From NCBI RefSeq assembly GCF_042920265.1, contig NZ_JBDQZI010000007.1, positions 124,001 through 188,000 on the forward strand: a stretch of 64,000 bases of DNA, written 5' to 3'. The notes beneath the pieces are model-generated. The model worked only from the letters and a program-made list of their open reading frames with translations. It searched no databases and was not told the origin of the DNA. Both the position numbers and the translations under genes were made by a program. Origin of the DNA: Lysinibacillus_B sp042920265 (lineage in GTDB: Bacteria > Bacillota > Bacilli > Bacillales_A > Planococcaceae). This document shows, in pieces, positions 8,170-16,653 of this stretch; the stretch's first letter is position 1; the number at the start of each line of letters is the position of its first letter.

Positions 8170-10821
8170 TTATTCTTGAGAATCTTCGTTATCCTCTATT
8201 GGATAATTCGGTTCAGTAGGTGGAGTTACAGAAGGGGGCTGTTCTGGCTGGCCGCCTTGCCCATTACCGTTATTCCCATTGTTGCCGCTATTCCCATTGT
8301 TATTACCGTTATTGCCATTATTACTGCCATTACCGTTGTTCCAGTTGTTTTCATTTCCTGGATTCTCCTCGTCGTCGATCTCTGGAGATTCGATATCAGG
8401 TTGGTCAGGTTCCTCAGTTGTCGGAGGAGCCCCATCAATATAAATTGATACGCTACCAGGCTCACTTCGGTTTTCCCCTTCGATTGCTACGACAGTAAAT
8501 GTATAGTTGCTACCTAATTGAATATTTGGCACGGTTACTTGTTTAGCACCTGTCGTGCTAATGACAGTCGCTTCACCACCGTCTACTTGCATCGTTACTT
8601 CGTATGTGTAATTTTTAGGCTCACTGCCTTCGCCCTCTTCAGGGAGCTCATTATGCCCCCATGTTAAATCAATGACTTGAGCGACTTCATTATACTCAGC
8701 ACGTACATTAGATGGTGCTTCAATTTCTTCTGCTTCATAGTTTGTAGATACTTCAGTAGGTACTGTACCGCGAACAAATAGCTCTGTTGATTTTAAATTA
8801 TCTGGTGTATAGTCACTCGCAAGCTTTAATGGGCTTGTACCTACTTCAATTGTGGCAGAAACAACAGAGTTAGGCTGTTCAAATCGAGTATTTGGTACAT
8901 TTTTCGATAACCCCGTCATAATAGATTTAAACAATTTCTGAGGTAAGCGACGCTCCTCCCATGTAGTAATAGCATCACTGCGTTGTGAGTATCCACTCCA
9001 AATCGCAATCGAGTAATTTGGTGAGTAGCCAACGAACCACGAATCAGGTACTGCTGAAGAACCTAAGTTATATTTAGCGAATTCATCAGCCGAATAGTTC
9101 GTTGTCCCTGTCTTACCTGCAATATCCACACCAGGTACATTTGCTGCTGTTCCTGAAGCATTTTGTTTATTACTTACAACGTCACGTAACACATCTGTTA
9201 CCATATACGCTGTAGAATCGCTCATCGCAACTGTTGGTTGAGGTTCATAGTTTTTCGATGTGCCATCGCGGAATTCGATTTTTGTAATGGCATACGGATC
9301 TGTGTATACCCCATTATTCCCAAATGCAGCATAAGAAGCGGCCATTTGGATAGGGGAGATATTAACACGTCCACCACCAATTGCATCAGATTCTACTAAA
9401 TAATCTACGTCAATACCTAATTTAGAAATGAATTCCTGTGCTTTATCGGTTGTCACTTCTTTTAAGGCTTTTACGGCAGGTATGTTACGAGAGGCATATA
9501 ATGCTTCACGCATTGTAATGGCACCGAAATATTTATTATCCCAGTTATTAATGTTTTGACTTGTCCCAGTATAAGTCATCTTTTCGTCTACTAATGTTTC
9601 ACCAGTAGACCACTTTAAATATTCGATGGCAGGACCATAGTCAACAAGTGGTTTTAATGTAGAACCTGGTGCTCGTGATGTTAAATCATAGGCATGGTTA
9701 TAGGGCCGTTCAGCCCCGTAATTACGACCGCCACCCACTGCAACAAGAGCCCCTGTTTTTGTATCTACAACAGAGACACCTGATTGAATCGAATCCGTTG
9801 GGAAATTGCTATCGTTATTCATGACAGATTCGACCATTTCCTGTGCTTGTGGATCGAGTGTTGTATAGACTTTAATCCCTTCAGCAAGCAGTTCTGTGTT
9901 CCCATTTGCTTCAAGCTCAGATAATACAACGTCTAAGAATGCAGGGTAATTTGTTACTAAGTTTGTTTTACGTTGATCTTCTGGTAAAAGACCGGCTGTT
10001 ACATCAACTGTTTTTCCTGCATCCGCGTCAGCTTGTGTAATTTTATCATGTTGCACCATTAAACCTAATACGATATTGCGGCGTTTCTCAGCACGGTCAG
10101 GGTGCTTAACAGGATTATAGTTGTTTGGACTTTGAGGCATCCCGGCAAGCAATGCCATTTCATCAAGTGTTAATTCAGAAAGCTCTTTACCGTAAAAGTA
10201 CTCTGCCGCTGTACCAAAACCGTACACCGTTCCTGACATGAGCACTTTATTAAAGTACATTTCAAAAATTTCTTCTTTTGAATATTTGCGTTCAAGTTGA
10301 ATCGCTAGCCACGCTTCTTGCGCTTTACGTTCTAATCTTTTCTCATTTGTAAAGAATGAATTTTTTACGACTTGTTGTGTAATCGTACTGGCACCTTGTG
10401 CACCAAAGCCATCACGGAAGTTTGCGATGACTGCACCGCCTAGGCGCCATAAGTCTACGCCGAAATGGTCGAAGAAGCGTGCATCTTCTGTGGCGATAAT
10501 GGCATCGACCATCTGTGTTGGAATTTCATCATAACTAATATATTTCCGTTTTTCATCGACACCGATTGTAGCAAATAATTCGCCACTAGCATCATAAAAT
10601 TCGGATGAAATCGGGTCTTTTAATAATTCTTCATCGAGTTCAGGTGCTTTACTTACGTAGTAAGCAAATAGACCAGCACCGCCTAAAAAGCCAACGATGC
10701 CGAGTGTAACGACGGCTAAAAGTATTCTTTTGAACCATATTTTCATAGGCGAACGTTGTTTTTTCTTTTGTAATTCACGTGCTTTTTTTATATCTTCACG
10801 TGTGCGTTTTTGTTGTGTCAC
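8170..10821 (-). CDS. ponA: Class A penicillin-binding protein PonA (transglycosylase/transpeptidase)
   Basis: An 883-residue bifunctional peptidoglycan synthase, single-pass membrane protein. Order: basic cytoplasmic head; membrane segment LLAVVTLGIVGFLGGAGLFA (about 35-55); GT51 domain with EDARFFDHFGVD and GASTITQQVVKN (about 110-160); transpeptidase with SxxK in GSTLKP (about 390), SRN (about 445) and KTGTTN (about 575). A fibronectin type III-like domain follows (about 700-795). The last 70 residues are an acidic, Asn/Gly-rich low-complexity tail. The frame allows a GTG at 10842, but the GTG at 10821 has GAGGAG at ideal spacing and is preferred. It follows recU by 24 bases, as in Bacillus. 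Confidence 0.95.
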   Translation of the reverse strand: MTQQKRTREDIKKARELQKKKQRSPMKIWFKRILLAVVTLGIVGFLGGAGLFAYYVSKAPELDEELLKDPISSEFYDASGELFATIGVDEKRKYISYDEIPTQMVDAIIATEDARFFDHFGVDLWRLGGAVIANFRDGFGAQGASTITQQVVKNSFFTNEKRLERKAQEAWLAIQLERKYSKEEIFEMYFNKVLMSGTVYGFGTAAEYFYGKELSELTLDEMALLAGMPQSPNNYNPVKHPDRAEKRRNIVLGLMVQHDKITQADADAGKTVDVTAGLLPEDQRKTNLVTNYPAFLDVVLSELEANGNTELLAEGIKVYTTLDPQAQEMVESVMNNDSNFPTDSIQSGVSVVDTKTGALVAVGGGRNYGAERPYNHAYDLTSRAPGSTLKPLVDYGPAIEYLKWSTGETLVDEKMTYTGTSQNINNWDNKYFGAITMREALYASRNIPAVKALKEVTTDKAQEFISKLGIDVDYLVESDAIGGGRVNISPIQMAASYAAFGNNGVYTDPYAITKIEFRDGTSKNYEPQPTVAMSDSTAYMVTDVLRDVVSNKQNASGTAANVPGVDIAGKTGTTNYSADEFAKYNLGSSAVPDSWFVGYSPNYSIAIWSGYSQRSDAITTWEERRLPQKLFKSIMTGLSKNVPNTRFEQPNSVVSATIEVGTSPLKLASDYTPDNLKSTELFVRGTVPTEVSTNYEAEEIEAPSNVRAEYNEVAQVIDLTWGHNELPEEGEGSEPKNYTYEVTMQVDGGEATVISTTGAKQVTVPNIQLGSNYTFTVVAIEGENRSEPGSVSIYIDGAPPTTEEPDQPDIESPEIDDEENPGNENNWNNGNGSNNGNNGNNNGNSGNNGNNGNGQGGQPEQPPSVTPPTEPNYPIEDNEDSQE

Positions 10822-10845
10822 GTTGTATCTCCTCACTTTCACAAA

Positions 10846-11463
10846 CTAATTGTTTGCGACAAACTTATTAACGACTAGCAAATAGTCGAGTCGGGGACTA
10901 AGCCCGAGTTGTAGTTCCTCCGCTACTTGTTCAAATAGAGCAAGTGGAATTGACTTGCGGCCACCATTGTCCATATTTCGCCACGCTTCTTCAACCATGT
11001 GAAAAGGAACAACAAACGTACGTTCAAGCGTTGTAAAGCGAACGATAAAAAAAGCAATTCCCTTTTGTGCAATCACGTCCTGCATATGTTTGATTTGGTG
11101 ATCATGGATGTTTTTTAGTGGAAAGGAAGTTTTGCTTTCCGTTTCCTTTGCCTCAAAATCGATATAATATCCGTTCCATACTCCATTATAATCGGTAGTC
11201 GAAGGAGTACGAAAGTATGCTTCTCGAATAACAGCAGCACTTCGCTTCGGATATTCTACTTTGACGATTTGAATCGGGACAGGTTTCTTGTAAATGCTGG
11301 CAATGCCATTTCTCACATAAAAATCATTTGTTTCATTTAAATCATCTTCTAAGCTTTTCCCACGATTACTAAATGAAAGATCTTTTTTCGTTAGCCTTTT
11401 TTTTTCAGGCGACTCATTTTGCGTTGGTTGATACACTTTTCCATTTGGATAGCGAATAGCCAT
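10846..11463 (-). CDS. recU: Holliday junction resolvase RecU
   Basis: A 205-residue type II restriction-endonuclease-like resolvase that cuts four-way junctions and modulates RecA during recombinational repair and chromosome segregation. Likely metal and catalytic residues are D91 (TTDYNGVWNGYY), D102, E104 and K106 (YIDFEAKETESK). The N-terminal flexible arm (about 1-35) is basic and polar. The start ATG follows AAAGGGTGATTTC. The recU-ponA pair, transcribed in this order, is conserved in Firmicutes and links recombination to cell-wall synthesis by position only. Confidence 0.95.
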   Translation of the reverse strand: MAIRYPNGKVYQPTQNESPEKKRLTKKDLSFSNRGKSLEDDLNETNDFYVRNGIASIYKKPVPIQIVKVEYPKRSAAVIREAYFRTPSTTDYNGVWNGYYIDFEAKETESKTSFPLKNIHDHQIKHMQDVIAQKGIAFFIVRFTTLERTFVVPFHMVEEAWRNMDNGGRKSIPLALFEQVAEELQLGLSPRLDYLLVVNKFVANN

Positions 11464-11613
11464 GAAATCACCCTTTCCATTTGTTTACGCTTTTTAGTTT
11501 ACCACAACATCTGTTGAAAAAATGATAGTTTTAGCGAACGATGACTAGTTTTGTATTGCAGCTAGGAACTTTCATTTTTTCGTCTAATATGTGTTCTAAA
11601 GGGGGCAGAAACG

Positions 11614-11811
11614 ATGGGTAGAATAAACCGATTATTAAACCTTATTGAATGTATAGACGATTTATTAACAGGGCGTATGGAATATGAACAAATGCAAGTA
11701 AAAGCTACATTTAGCACACAACTATTAAAGGCTCATCAAAGAGTTAGCTTAGCAGAAAAAAAGTATTACGTAAAGAATGCATGTTCGTCTGAAAGTAGTG
11801 AAAACAATTAG
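11614..11811 (+). CDS. Small conserved-looking protein between recU and yppE
   Basis: A 65-residue polar protein (MGRINRLLNLIECIDDLLTG...) predicted to be helical, with no membrane segment. AAAGGGGGC lies 7-8 bases before the ATG, which supports translation. It occupies the place of the small yppC/yppD/yppF genes of Bacillus, but I cannot match it confidently to any of them. Divergent from recU, it probably opens the transcript that continues into yppE, mrfA and mrfB. Confidence 0.65.
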   Translation: MGRINRLLNLIECIDDLLTGRMEYEQMQVKATFSTQLLKAHQRVSLAEKKYYVKNACSSESSENN

Positions 11812-11855
11812 TTTTTGGTACACTAGCAGTAATGAAAAACTTTGAGGTGTACGTG

Positions 11856-12221
11856 ATGGACTTACTAGAAATAACAGCGAACTTACTACATGCATGTGAT
11901 CAAGCCATTCATCGTTTTTATGACATGCGTGAACGCGATATGGAGCCGGACTTTTTTAAGGAGGTAAAACCGTATGCGGATGACATGCGTACGCAATTAC
12001 AACAGTGGCAGCAACTCGCTTATGAATGGATTACAGCCAAGCAGCCAAAGTATATGCATAAGCAACAAATCGATCATGCCTATGATGCAATGGAACAATT
12101 TTTTGTTCAATCTTTTTATAAACAGACAAGTAAAAAGAGATTCATTCAATCTGTTGAATCAACAAAATATACACTCACTAGTTTGAAACGATATGTAGAG
12201 GAAGGCGAGCACCATGTTTAG
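11856..12221 (+). CDS. yppE: YppE-like protein (DUF1798 family)
   Basis: A 121-residue helical-bundle protein. Family features include FYDMRERDMEPDFFKEVKP and the YMHKQQIDHAYDAMEQFF stretch. The frame is open to an ATG at 11832, but TTGAGGTG lies just before 11856 and this start gives the usual length (about 123 in Bacillus). Its last 8 bases overlap the start of mrfA, so their translation is likely coupled. Function of the family is unknown. The tight coupling to a DNA-repair pair suggests an accessory role there, which is inference. Confidence 0.78.
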   Translation: MDLLEITANLLHACDQAIHRFYDMRERDMEPDFFKEVKPYADDMRTQLQQWQQLAYEWITAKQPKYMHKQQIDHAYDAMEQFFVQSFYKQTSKKRFIQSVESTKYTLTSLKRYVEEGEHHV

Positions 12222-14496
12222 TAAAAAGAAATCCATTAGTGAACTATTGCAATCATGGCAGTATGATGAAGAGCTAAAGCAACACATTGTTCACTGGCAT
12301 ACGTTAGATGGTAAAGCAGCCGAATATGCGCCGTTCCCTAGCGAGCTACATCCATCTTTAAAAAATGCATTGCAATCGCGCGGCATTGAGCAATTGTATA
12401 CACATCAGCGTGAAGCATTTGATTTCGCTATGCGTGGTGCTTCCTTTACAGCGATTACACCGACAGCATCGGGAAAATCGCTTTGTTATCATTTACCTGT
12501 TTTACAAGAAATCATTCAAAATAAGTCAAGTCGTGCGATTTATTTATTCCCAACAAAGGCCCTTGCACAAGATCAAAAAACAGACTTGAATGAATTAATC
12601 GAAGCAACAGAGGAAGAGATTTTAAGTTACACGTATGATGGTGATACAGCGCCAGGCATTCGGACGAAAATTCGAAAAGCGGGTCACATTGTGATGACCA
12701 ATCCTGATATGTTGCATTCAGGTATTTTGCCCCACCATACAAAATGGGTATCACTATTTGAGAACTTAAAATATATTGTCATTGATGAGCTGCATACGTA
12801 TAAAGGGGTATTCGGTAGTCATGTTGCCCATGTAATTCGCCGACTACAGCGTATTTGTGCATTTTATGGGTCCAATCCAACATTTATTTGTACATCAGCC
12901 ACGATTAAAAACCCAAAAGAGCTAGCGGAAAGTTTAACAAATGAAACGCATGAATTAATCACAAAATCAGGTGCACCTATTGGGAAAAAGACGTTTATTT
13001 TTTATAATCCACCAATTGTGAATACGACGTTTGGGGTAAGACGTAGCGCGGTGCTAGAAGTGCGTGATTTATCGAAACGATTATTTGAAGCGGGTATTCA
13101 AACGATTATTTTTGCGAAATCTCGTGTTCGTGTGGAAATGCTTGTGACCTATTTGAAATCGTTAACGGCAAAAAAGATTCAAGATGAATCCATTCAAGGG
13201 TATCGAGGAGGATATTTACCGAGTGAACGCCGTGCCATTGAAAAAGGACTTCGCGATGGTTCGATTCAAGTCGTTGTTTCCACCAATGCGCTTGAGCTCG
13301 GTATTGATATTGGACAATTGCAGGCATGTATTATGACAGGATATCCTGGCAATATCGCGAGTGCCTGGCAACAAGCGGGAAGAGCTGGGCGTAGACAAGA
13401 TGAAGCGCTAATTATTTACGTTGCCCAATCGACTGCATTGGATCAATATATTGTGAATCATCCAACGTACTTTTTTGGAACAGACCCAGAGGAAGTACGC
13501 ATTAATCCAGATAATATTATGATTTTAATGGATCATTTAAAATGTGCTGCGTTTGAATTGCCGTTTTCGATGACCGATACATACGGTGAATTTACAGTAC
13601 AAGAATTGCTTAGCTTTTTAGAAGAAGAAGGTGTCCTTGTGAAAACGAGTACACAATGGCATTGGATGAGTGATCGTTTTCCTGCACATGATGTTTCGTT
13701 ACGTTCTGCCGCCGGGGAAAATGTCGTCATTATTGATATGACACAGCCGAAAAATAAAGTGATTGGGGAAATGGATACGTATAGTGCGATGACACTGTTG
13801 CATGAGGAAGCCATTTACATGCATCAAGGTGTTCAGTTCCAAGTAGAAAAACTCGATTGGGAAGAGAAGAAAGCGTATGTGCGAGAAGTCGATGTAGACT
13901 ATTTTACAGATGCTAATTTAGCTGTTGAGTTGAAGGTGTTAAGCGAGGATAAATCCGCTACGTATAAATCGGCAACGGCAAGTTACGGAGATGTTGGTTT
14001 ATTGGCGATACCAACTATTTTTAAAAAGATTCGATTTAACACGCACGACAATATCGGCAGTGGTCCAATCAACTTACCCCCAATGGAAATGCACACGAGT
14101 GCGACATGGATAAGCTTTGACTTACCGGGAAATTGGTCTGAAGAGCAATTAACAGATGCATTAAATGGAGCAGCTTATGCGATGGGGAGCTTTATTCCGC
14201 TCTTTGTGCATTGTGATCGCAGTGATTTATCGGTTGTCCCACAAGTAAAGGCCATTCATAATGAACGTCCGACGATTTTTATTTACGATAGCTATCCAGG
14301 AGGCATTGGCTTAAGTGAGCGCGTGTACGATATTTTAATGAGTTTGCTAGAGCGGACAAAGGAGCATGTGGAAAAATGCCCATGTAAATCCGGCTGCCCG
14401 TCCTGTATTGGTGCACAAGATAGTATCGGTGAAAGCAAACAACAAGTATTAAAAGTACTGTCTATCCTAATTGAAGAAATGAGCTGGATTCCATGA
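12214..14496 (+). CDS. mrfA: DEAD/DEAH-box helicase MrfA (YprA) with DUF1998 domain
   Basis: A 760-residue superfamily 2 helicase. Motif I is TPTASGKSLCY (about 90), motif II is IDELHTYKG (about 190, DELH), motif III is CTSATIKNP, and motif VI is QQAGRAGRRQDEA (about 390). The C-terminal DUF1998 region ends with a C-x-C-x3-C-x2-C cluster (CPCKSGCPSC, about 725-735) that binds zinc in this family. In B. subtilis MrfA works with MrfB in a UvrA-independent repair route for mitomycin C damage. Here it overlaps yppE by 8 bases and mrfB by 4, so all three are probably made together. Key motifs are intact. Confidence 0.92.
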   Translation: MFSKKKSISELLQSWQYDEELKQHIVHWHTLDGKAAEYAPFPSELHPSLKNALQSRGIEQLYTHQREAFDFAMRGASFTAITPTASGKSLCYHLPVLQEIIQNKSSRAIYLFPTKALAQDQKTDLNELIEATEEEILSYTYDGDTAPGIRTKIRKAGHIVMTNPDMLHSGILPHHTKWVSLFENLKYIVIDELHTYKGVFGSHVAHVIRRLQRICAFYGSNPTFICTSATIKNPKELAESLTNETHELITKSGAPIGKKTFIFYNPPIVNTTFGVRRSAVLEVRDLSKRLFEAGIQTIIFAKSRVRVEMLVTYLKSLTAKKIQDESIQGYRGGYLPSERRAIEKGLRDGSIQVVVSTNALELGIDIGQLQACIMTGYPGNIASAWQQAGRAGRRQDEALIIYVAQSTALDQYIVNHPTYFFGTDPEEVRINPDNIMILMDHLKCAAFELPFSMTDTYGEFTVQELLSFLEEEGVLVKTSTQWHWMSDRFPAHDVSLRSAAGENVVIIDMTQPKNKVIGEMDTYSAMTLLHEEAIYMHQGVQFQVEKLDWEEKKAYVREVDVDYFTDANLAVELKVLSEDKSATYKSATASYGDVGLLAIPTIFKKIRFNTHDNIGSGPINLPPMEMHTSATWISFDLPGNWSEEQLTDALNGAAYAMGSFIPLFVHCDRSDLSVVPQVKAIHNERPTIFIYDSYPGGIGLSERVYDILMSLLERTKEHVEKCPCKSGCPSCIGAQDSIGESKQQVLKVLSILIEEMSWIP

Positions 14497-15746
14497 GTTA
14501 TGAAAACAAAATTCTTCAAATGAAAAAAATGCTCGGTAAAAAAACAGAGAACAAAGTAGAAAAGCCCGTCTTTCAAAAACCAAACCGACCAAGCTATGTC
14601 AAGCAGTGGGAGAACGCTGGATTAACGCTTATTGAAAATGATTTTGGTGTGCTATTTAAACGAGTCGTCACATATCCGCTTGATTATAAGCACGGGGCGT
14701 ACGAGCTACGTGAGCTTTTTGAGGCGATTCAGCTCTGGGTAGATGCAGGGCATGAGCATCCTTATGCGGTGACGTTTGATGATACACTAGTCTTTTTTGA
14801 TACGGAAACAACGGGCTTAAAGGGTGTTGGTACACATATTTTTTTACTGGGCTTTTTAGAAACAGATGAAGAAGAATTTACGTTGACACAATATGTGCTT
14901 GCTGATCCATCCAATGAAGCGGCATTTTTGTTTGAATCCAAGCTATGGCAAAGGGCAGTGACAATCGTATCTTATAACGGAAAAAGTTTTGACTGGCCGC
15001 AGCTTGAAACACGCTGGACATTAAACGGGGCGCATATTCCTCGACTACGCTCGCAAAAACAAATTGATCTTTTACATAGTACGAAGCGGCTATGGAAAAA
15101 CGATTTGGAAAAGATGAAGTTAACAACGATTGAACAAGAAAAATTAGGTTTTTGTAGGCAAGGTGATATTCCAGGCTTTTTAGCGCCTGTTATATATCTA
15201 GACGCGGTAAAAAGTGGTCAGCCAGATGCCCTTATGAAAGTATTACAGCATAATGAATGGGATCTTTTGTCGCTTATTACACTGTATATTCATTCAACCC
15301 AGTTGCTCTTTAATCGTCAGTTACAAGATTCTGCTACAACTTATACTAACATCGGGAAATGGTTTAATGATTTAAAGTTAAAGGATACGGGGATGGACGT
15401 TCTTTCGACTGTTACAGAAAACTTTGATGTAGCGGATACCGGATTAGCGCATTATTATTTAGCACTTGAACAAAAACGTACTGCCCAATTTGAACTGGCG
15501 GTGAAATCTTTTACAAAAGCGCTACCAACGATTGATATCCCTTATAAAATTAAAGCGTATGAACAATTAGCCATCATTGCTGAACATCATCTAAGAGATT
15601 ACGAGGAAGCGATCACGCATACGCAAACAGGCTTACATTTAATTGGTAAACATAACACATGGTCAAGGGCACAAAAAGATAAGCAAACATTGGCATGGGA
15701 AAAACGTCTCCAAAGACTTAGAACGAAGGTAGAAAAATATAAATAA
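14493..15746 (+). CDS. mrfB: DEDDh-type exonuclease MrfB (YprB)
   Basis: A 417-residue protein with an RNase H-like exonuclease domain (about 95-270) and C-terminal TPR-like helices (about 280-410). Exo motif I is VFFDTETTGL (D and E near 107-109), motif II is centred on SYNGKSFDWPQLETR, and motif III on HNEWDLLSL. MrfB is the nuclease partner of MrfA in mitomycin-lesion repair in B. subtilis. Its ATG overlaps the mrfA stop (ATGA), indicating translational coupling. No damage to the catalytic motifs is visible. Confidence 0.9.
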   Translation: MSYENKILQMKKMLGKKTENKVEKPVFQKPNRPSYVKQWENAGLTLIENDFGVLFKRVVTYPLDYKHGAYELRELFEAIQLWVDAGHEHPYAVTFDDTLVFFDTETTGLKGVGTHIFLLGFLETDEEEFTLTQYVLADPSNEAAFLFESKLWQRAVTIVSYNGKSFDWPQLETRWTLNGAHIPRLRSQKQIDLLHSTKRLWKNDLEKMKLTTIEQEKLGFCRQGDIPGFLAPVIYLDAVKSGQPDALMKVLQHNEWDLLSLITLYIHSTQLLFNRQLQDSATTYTNIGKWFNDLKLKDTGMDVLSTVTENFDVADTGLAHYYLALEQKRTAQFELAVKSFTKALPTIDIPYKIKAYEQLAIIAEHHLRDYEEAITHTQTGLHLIGKHNTWSRAQKDKQTLAWEKRLQRLRTKVEKYK

Positions 15747-15827
15747 CTAGCACTTTCATTCACGTTTTTTTAGAGGCTTTATGTTATAATGAAGCCACGC
15801 ATGTTAAGTATGGAAGGGCGATGTGAA

Positions 15828-16127
15828 TTGGATATTAAATTAACATCAAAAGATATTTTGGAAAAAGAATTCAAAAAAAGTGTAAAAGGCTATAATATTG
15901 ATCAAGTAGATCAATTTTTAGATCAAATAATGGAAGATTACGATAATTTCGAGCAAGTCATTAATGAGCTGAAAGCAGAAAATGAACGTTTAAAAGGGGA
16001 ATTATCAGGTAGTGTTAGAAAACCAGCACCGCAGCCAACTACGAGCAATATGAACTATGATATTTTGAAGCGTGTAGCAAACTTGGAAAAAGCTGTGTTT
16101 GGTGATAAGCTTAAGGAAAAACTGTAG
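15828..16127 (+). CDS. gpsB: Cell division protein GpsB
   Basis: A 99-residue DivIVA-family protein that shuttles between septum and side wall and recruits penicillin-binding proteins such as PonA/PBP1. The N-terminal membrane-binding and PBP-docking domain KDILEKEFKKSVKGYNIDQV is followed by a coiled coil (about 25-65). A short linker leads to the C-terminal trimerising helix (DILKRVANLEKAVFG). The frame extends upstream to 15789. The TTG at 15828 is preferred because AAGGGCGA sits about 9 bases before it and the length then matches Bacillus GpsB (98). It lies just upstream of rnpB, as in Bacillus. Confidence 0.93.
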   Translation: MDIKLTSKDILEKEFKKSVKGYNIDQVDQFLDQIMEDYDNFEQVINELKAENERLKGELSGSVRKPAPQPTTSNMNYDILKRVANLEKAVFGDKLKEKL

Positions 16128-16138
16128 TAACATACTTA

Positions 16139-16167
16139 TTGTTATTTTTTTTGATTTCTAGTATAAT
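16139..16167 (+). promoter_or_regulatory. SigA-type promoter of rnpB
   Basis: TTGTTA at 16139-16144 and a perfect TATAAT at 16162-16167 are separated by 17 bases. The expected start is about 16174, which coincides with the first base-paired residues of the RNase P RNA. Confidence 0.85.
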
Positions 16168-16174
16168 AGGTGTA

Positions 16175-16579
16175 CATCATGAAATTCGAGTAATCGCTGC
16201 GACATATAAATGTTGTAGAGGAAAGTCCATGCTCACACGGATCTGAGATGACCGTAGTGTTCGTGCTTACTGAAAAAATAAGGTAAGGCAAGCGTTAGCT
16301 TGACGGCGGAAGGAATACCTAAGTCTTTGGATATGGTAGACACTTCCTGAAAGTGCCACAGTGACGTAGCTTGCTTGGAAACTTGCAAGGTGGAACGAGG
16401 TAAACCCCACGAGTGAGAAACCCAAATTATGGTAGGGGCACTCTCCAGAAGGAAACGAACAGATGGAGGGACGCATTAGCTTGCTAATGTGTAGATAGAT
16501 GATTACTGCCTGATACGTACGAGGGGAGACCCGTTTGAGTACTCAGGAACAAAACATGGCTTACGGAATTTTATTGATG
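16175..16579 (+). ncRNA. rnpB: RNase P RNA, type B
   Basis: The catalytic RNA of RNase P, which removes 5' leaders from tRNA precursors. Conserved blocks are GTAGAGGAAAGTCCATGCT (CR-I), AGTGCCACAGTGACG, GTGGAACGAGGTAAACCCC, GAGAAACCCAAATT and GAACAAAACATGGCTTAC near the 3' end. The overall series matches the Bacillus type B RNA. The ends are set from helix P1: CATCA at 16175-16179 pairs with TGATG at 16575-16579, and the inner AAATTC with GAATTT. A good promoter lies directly upstream and a terminator 18 bases downstream. Confidence 0.96.
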
Positions 16580-16596
16580 CTTTTTTGATGAATAAA

Positions 16597-16634
16597 AAAG
16601 GCTCTCCATAACTTTTTGGAGAGCCTTTCTTTTA
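16597..16634 (+). terminator. Terminator of rnpB
   Basis: AAAGGCTCTCCA pairs with TGGAGAGCCTTT around a short loop, followed by CTTTTA. It ends the RNase P RNA before the next gene's ribosome binding site. Confidence 0.85.
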
Positions 16635-16653
16635 GAGATAAGGGTGAGAAACA

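Noticed and set aside
8098..8498. Two plus-strand ORFs opposite the ponA tail
   Set aside because: They are antisense shadows of the Asn/Gly-repeat codons and of the terminator.
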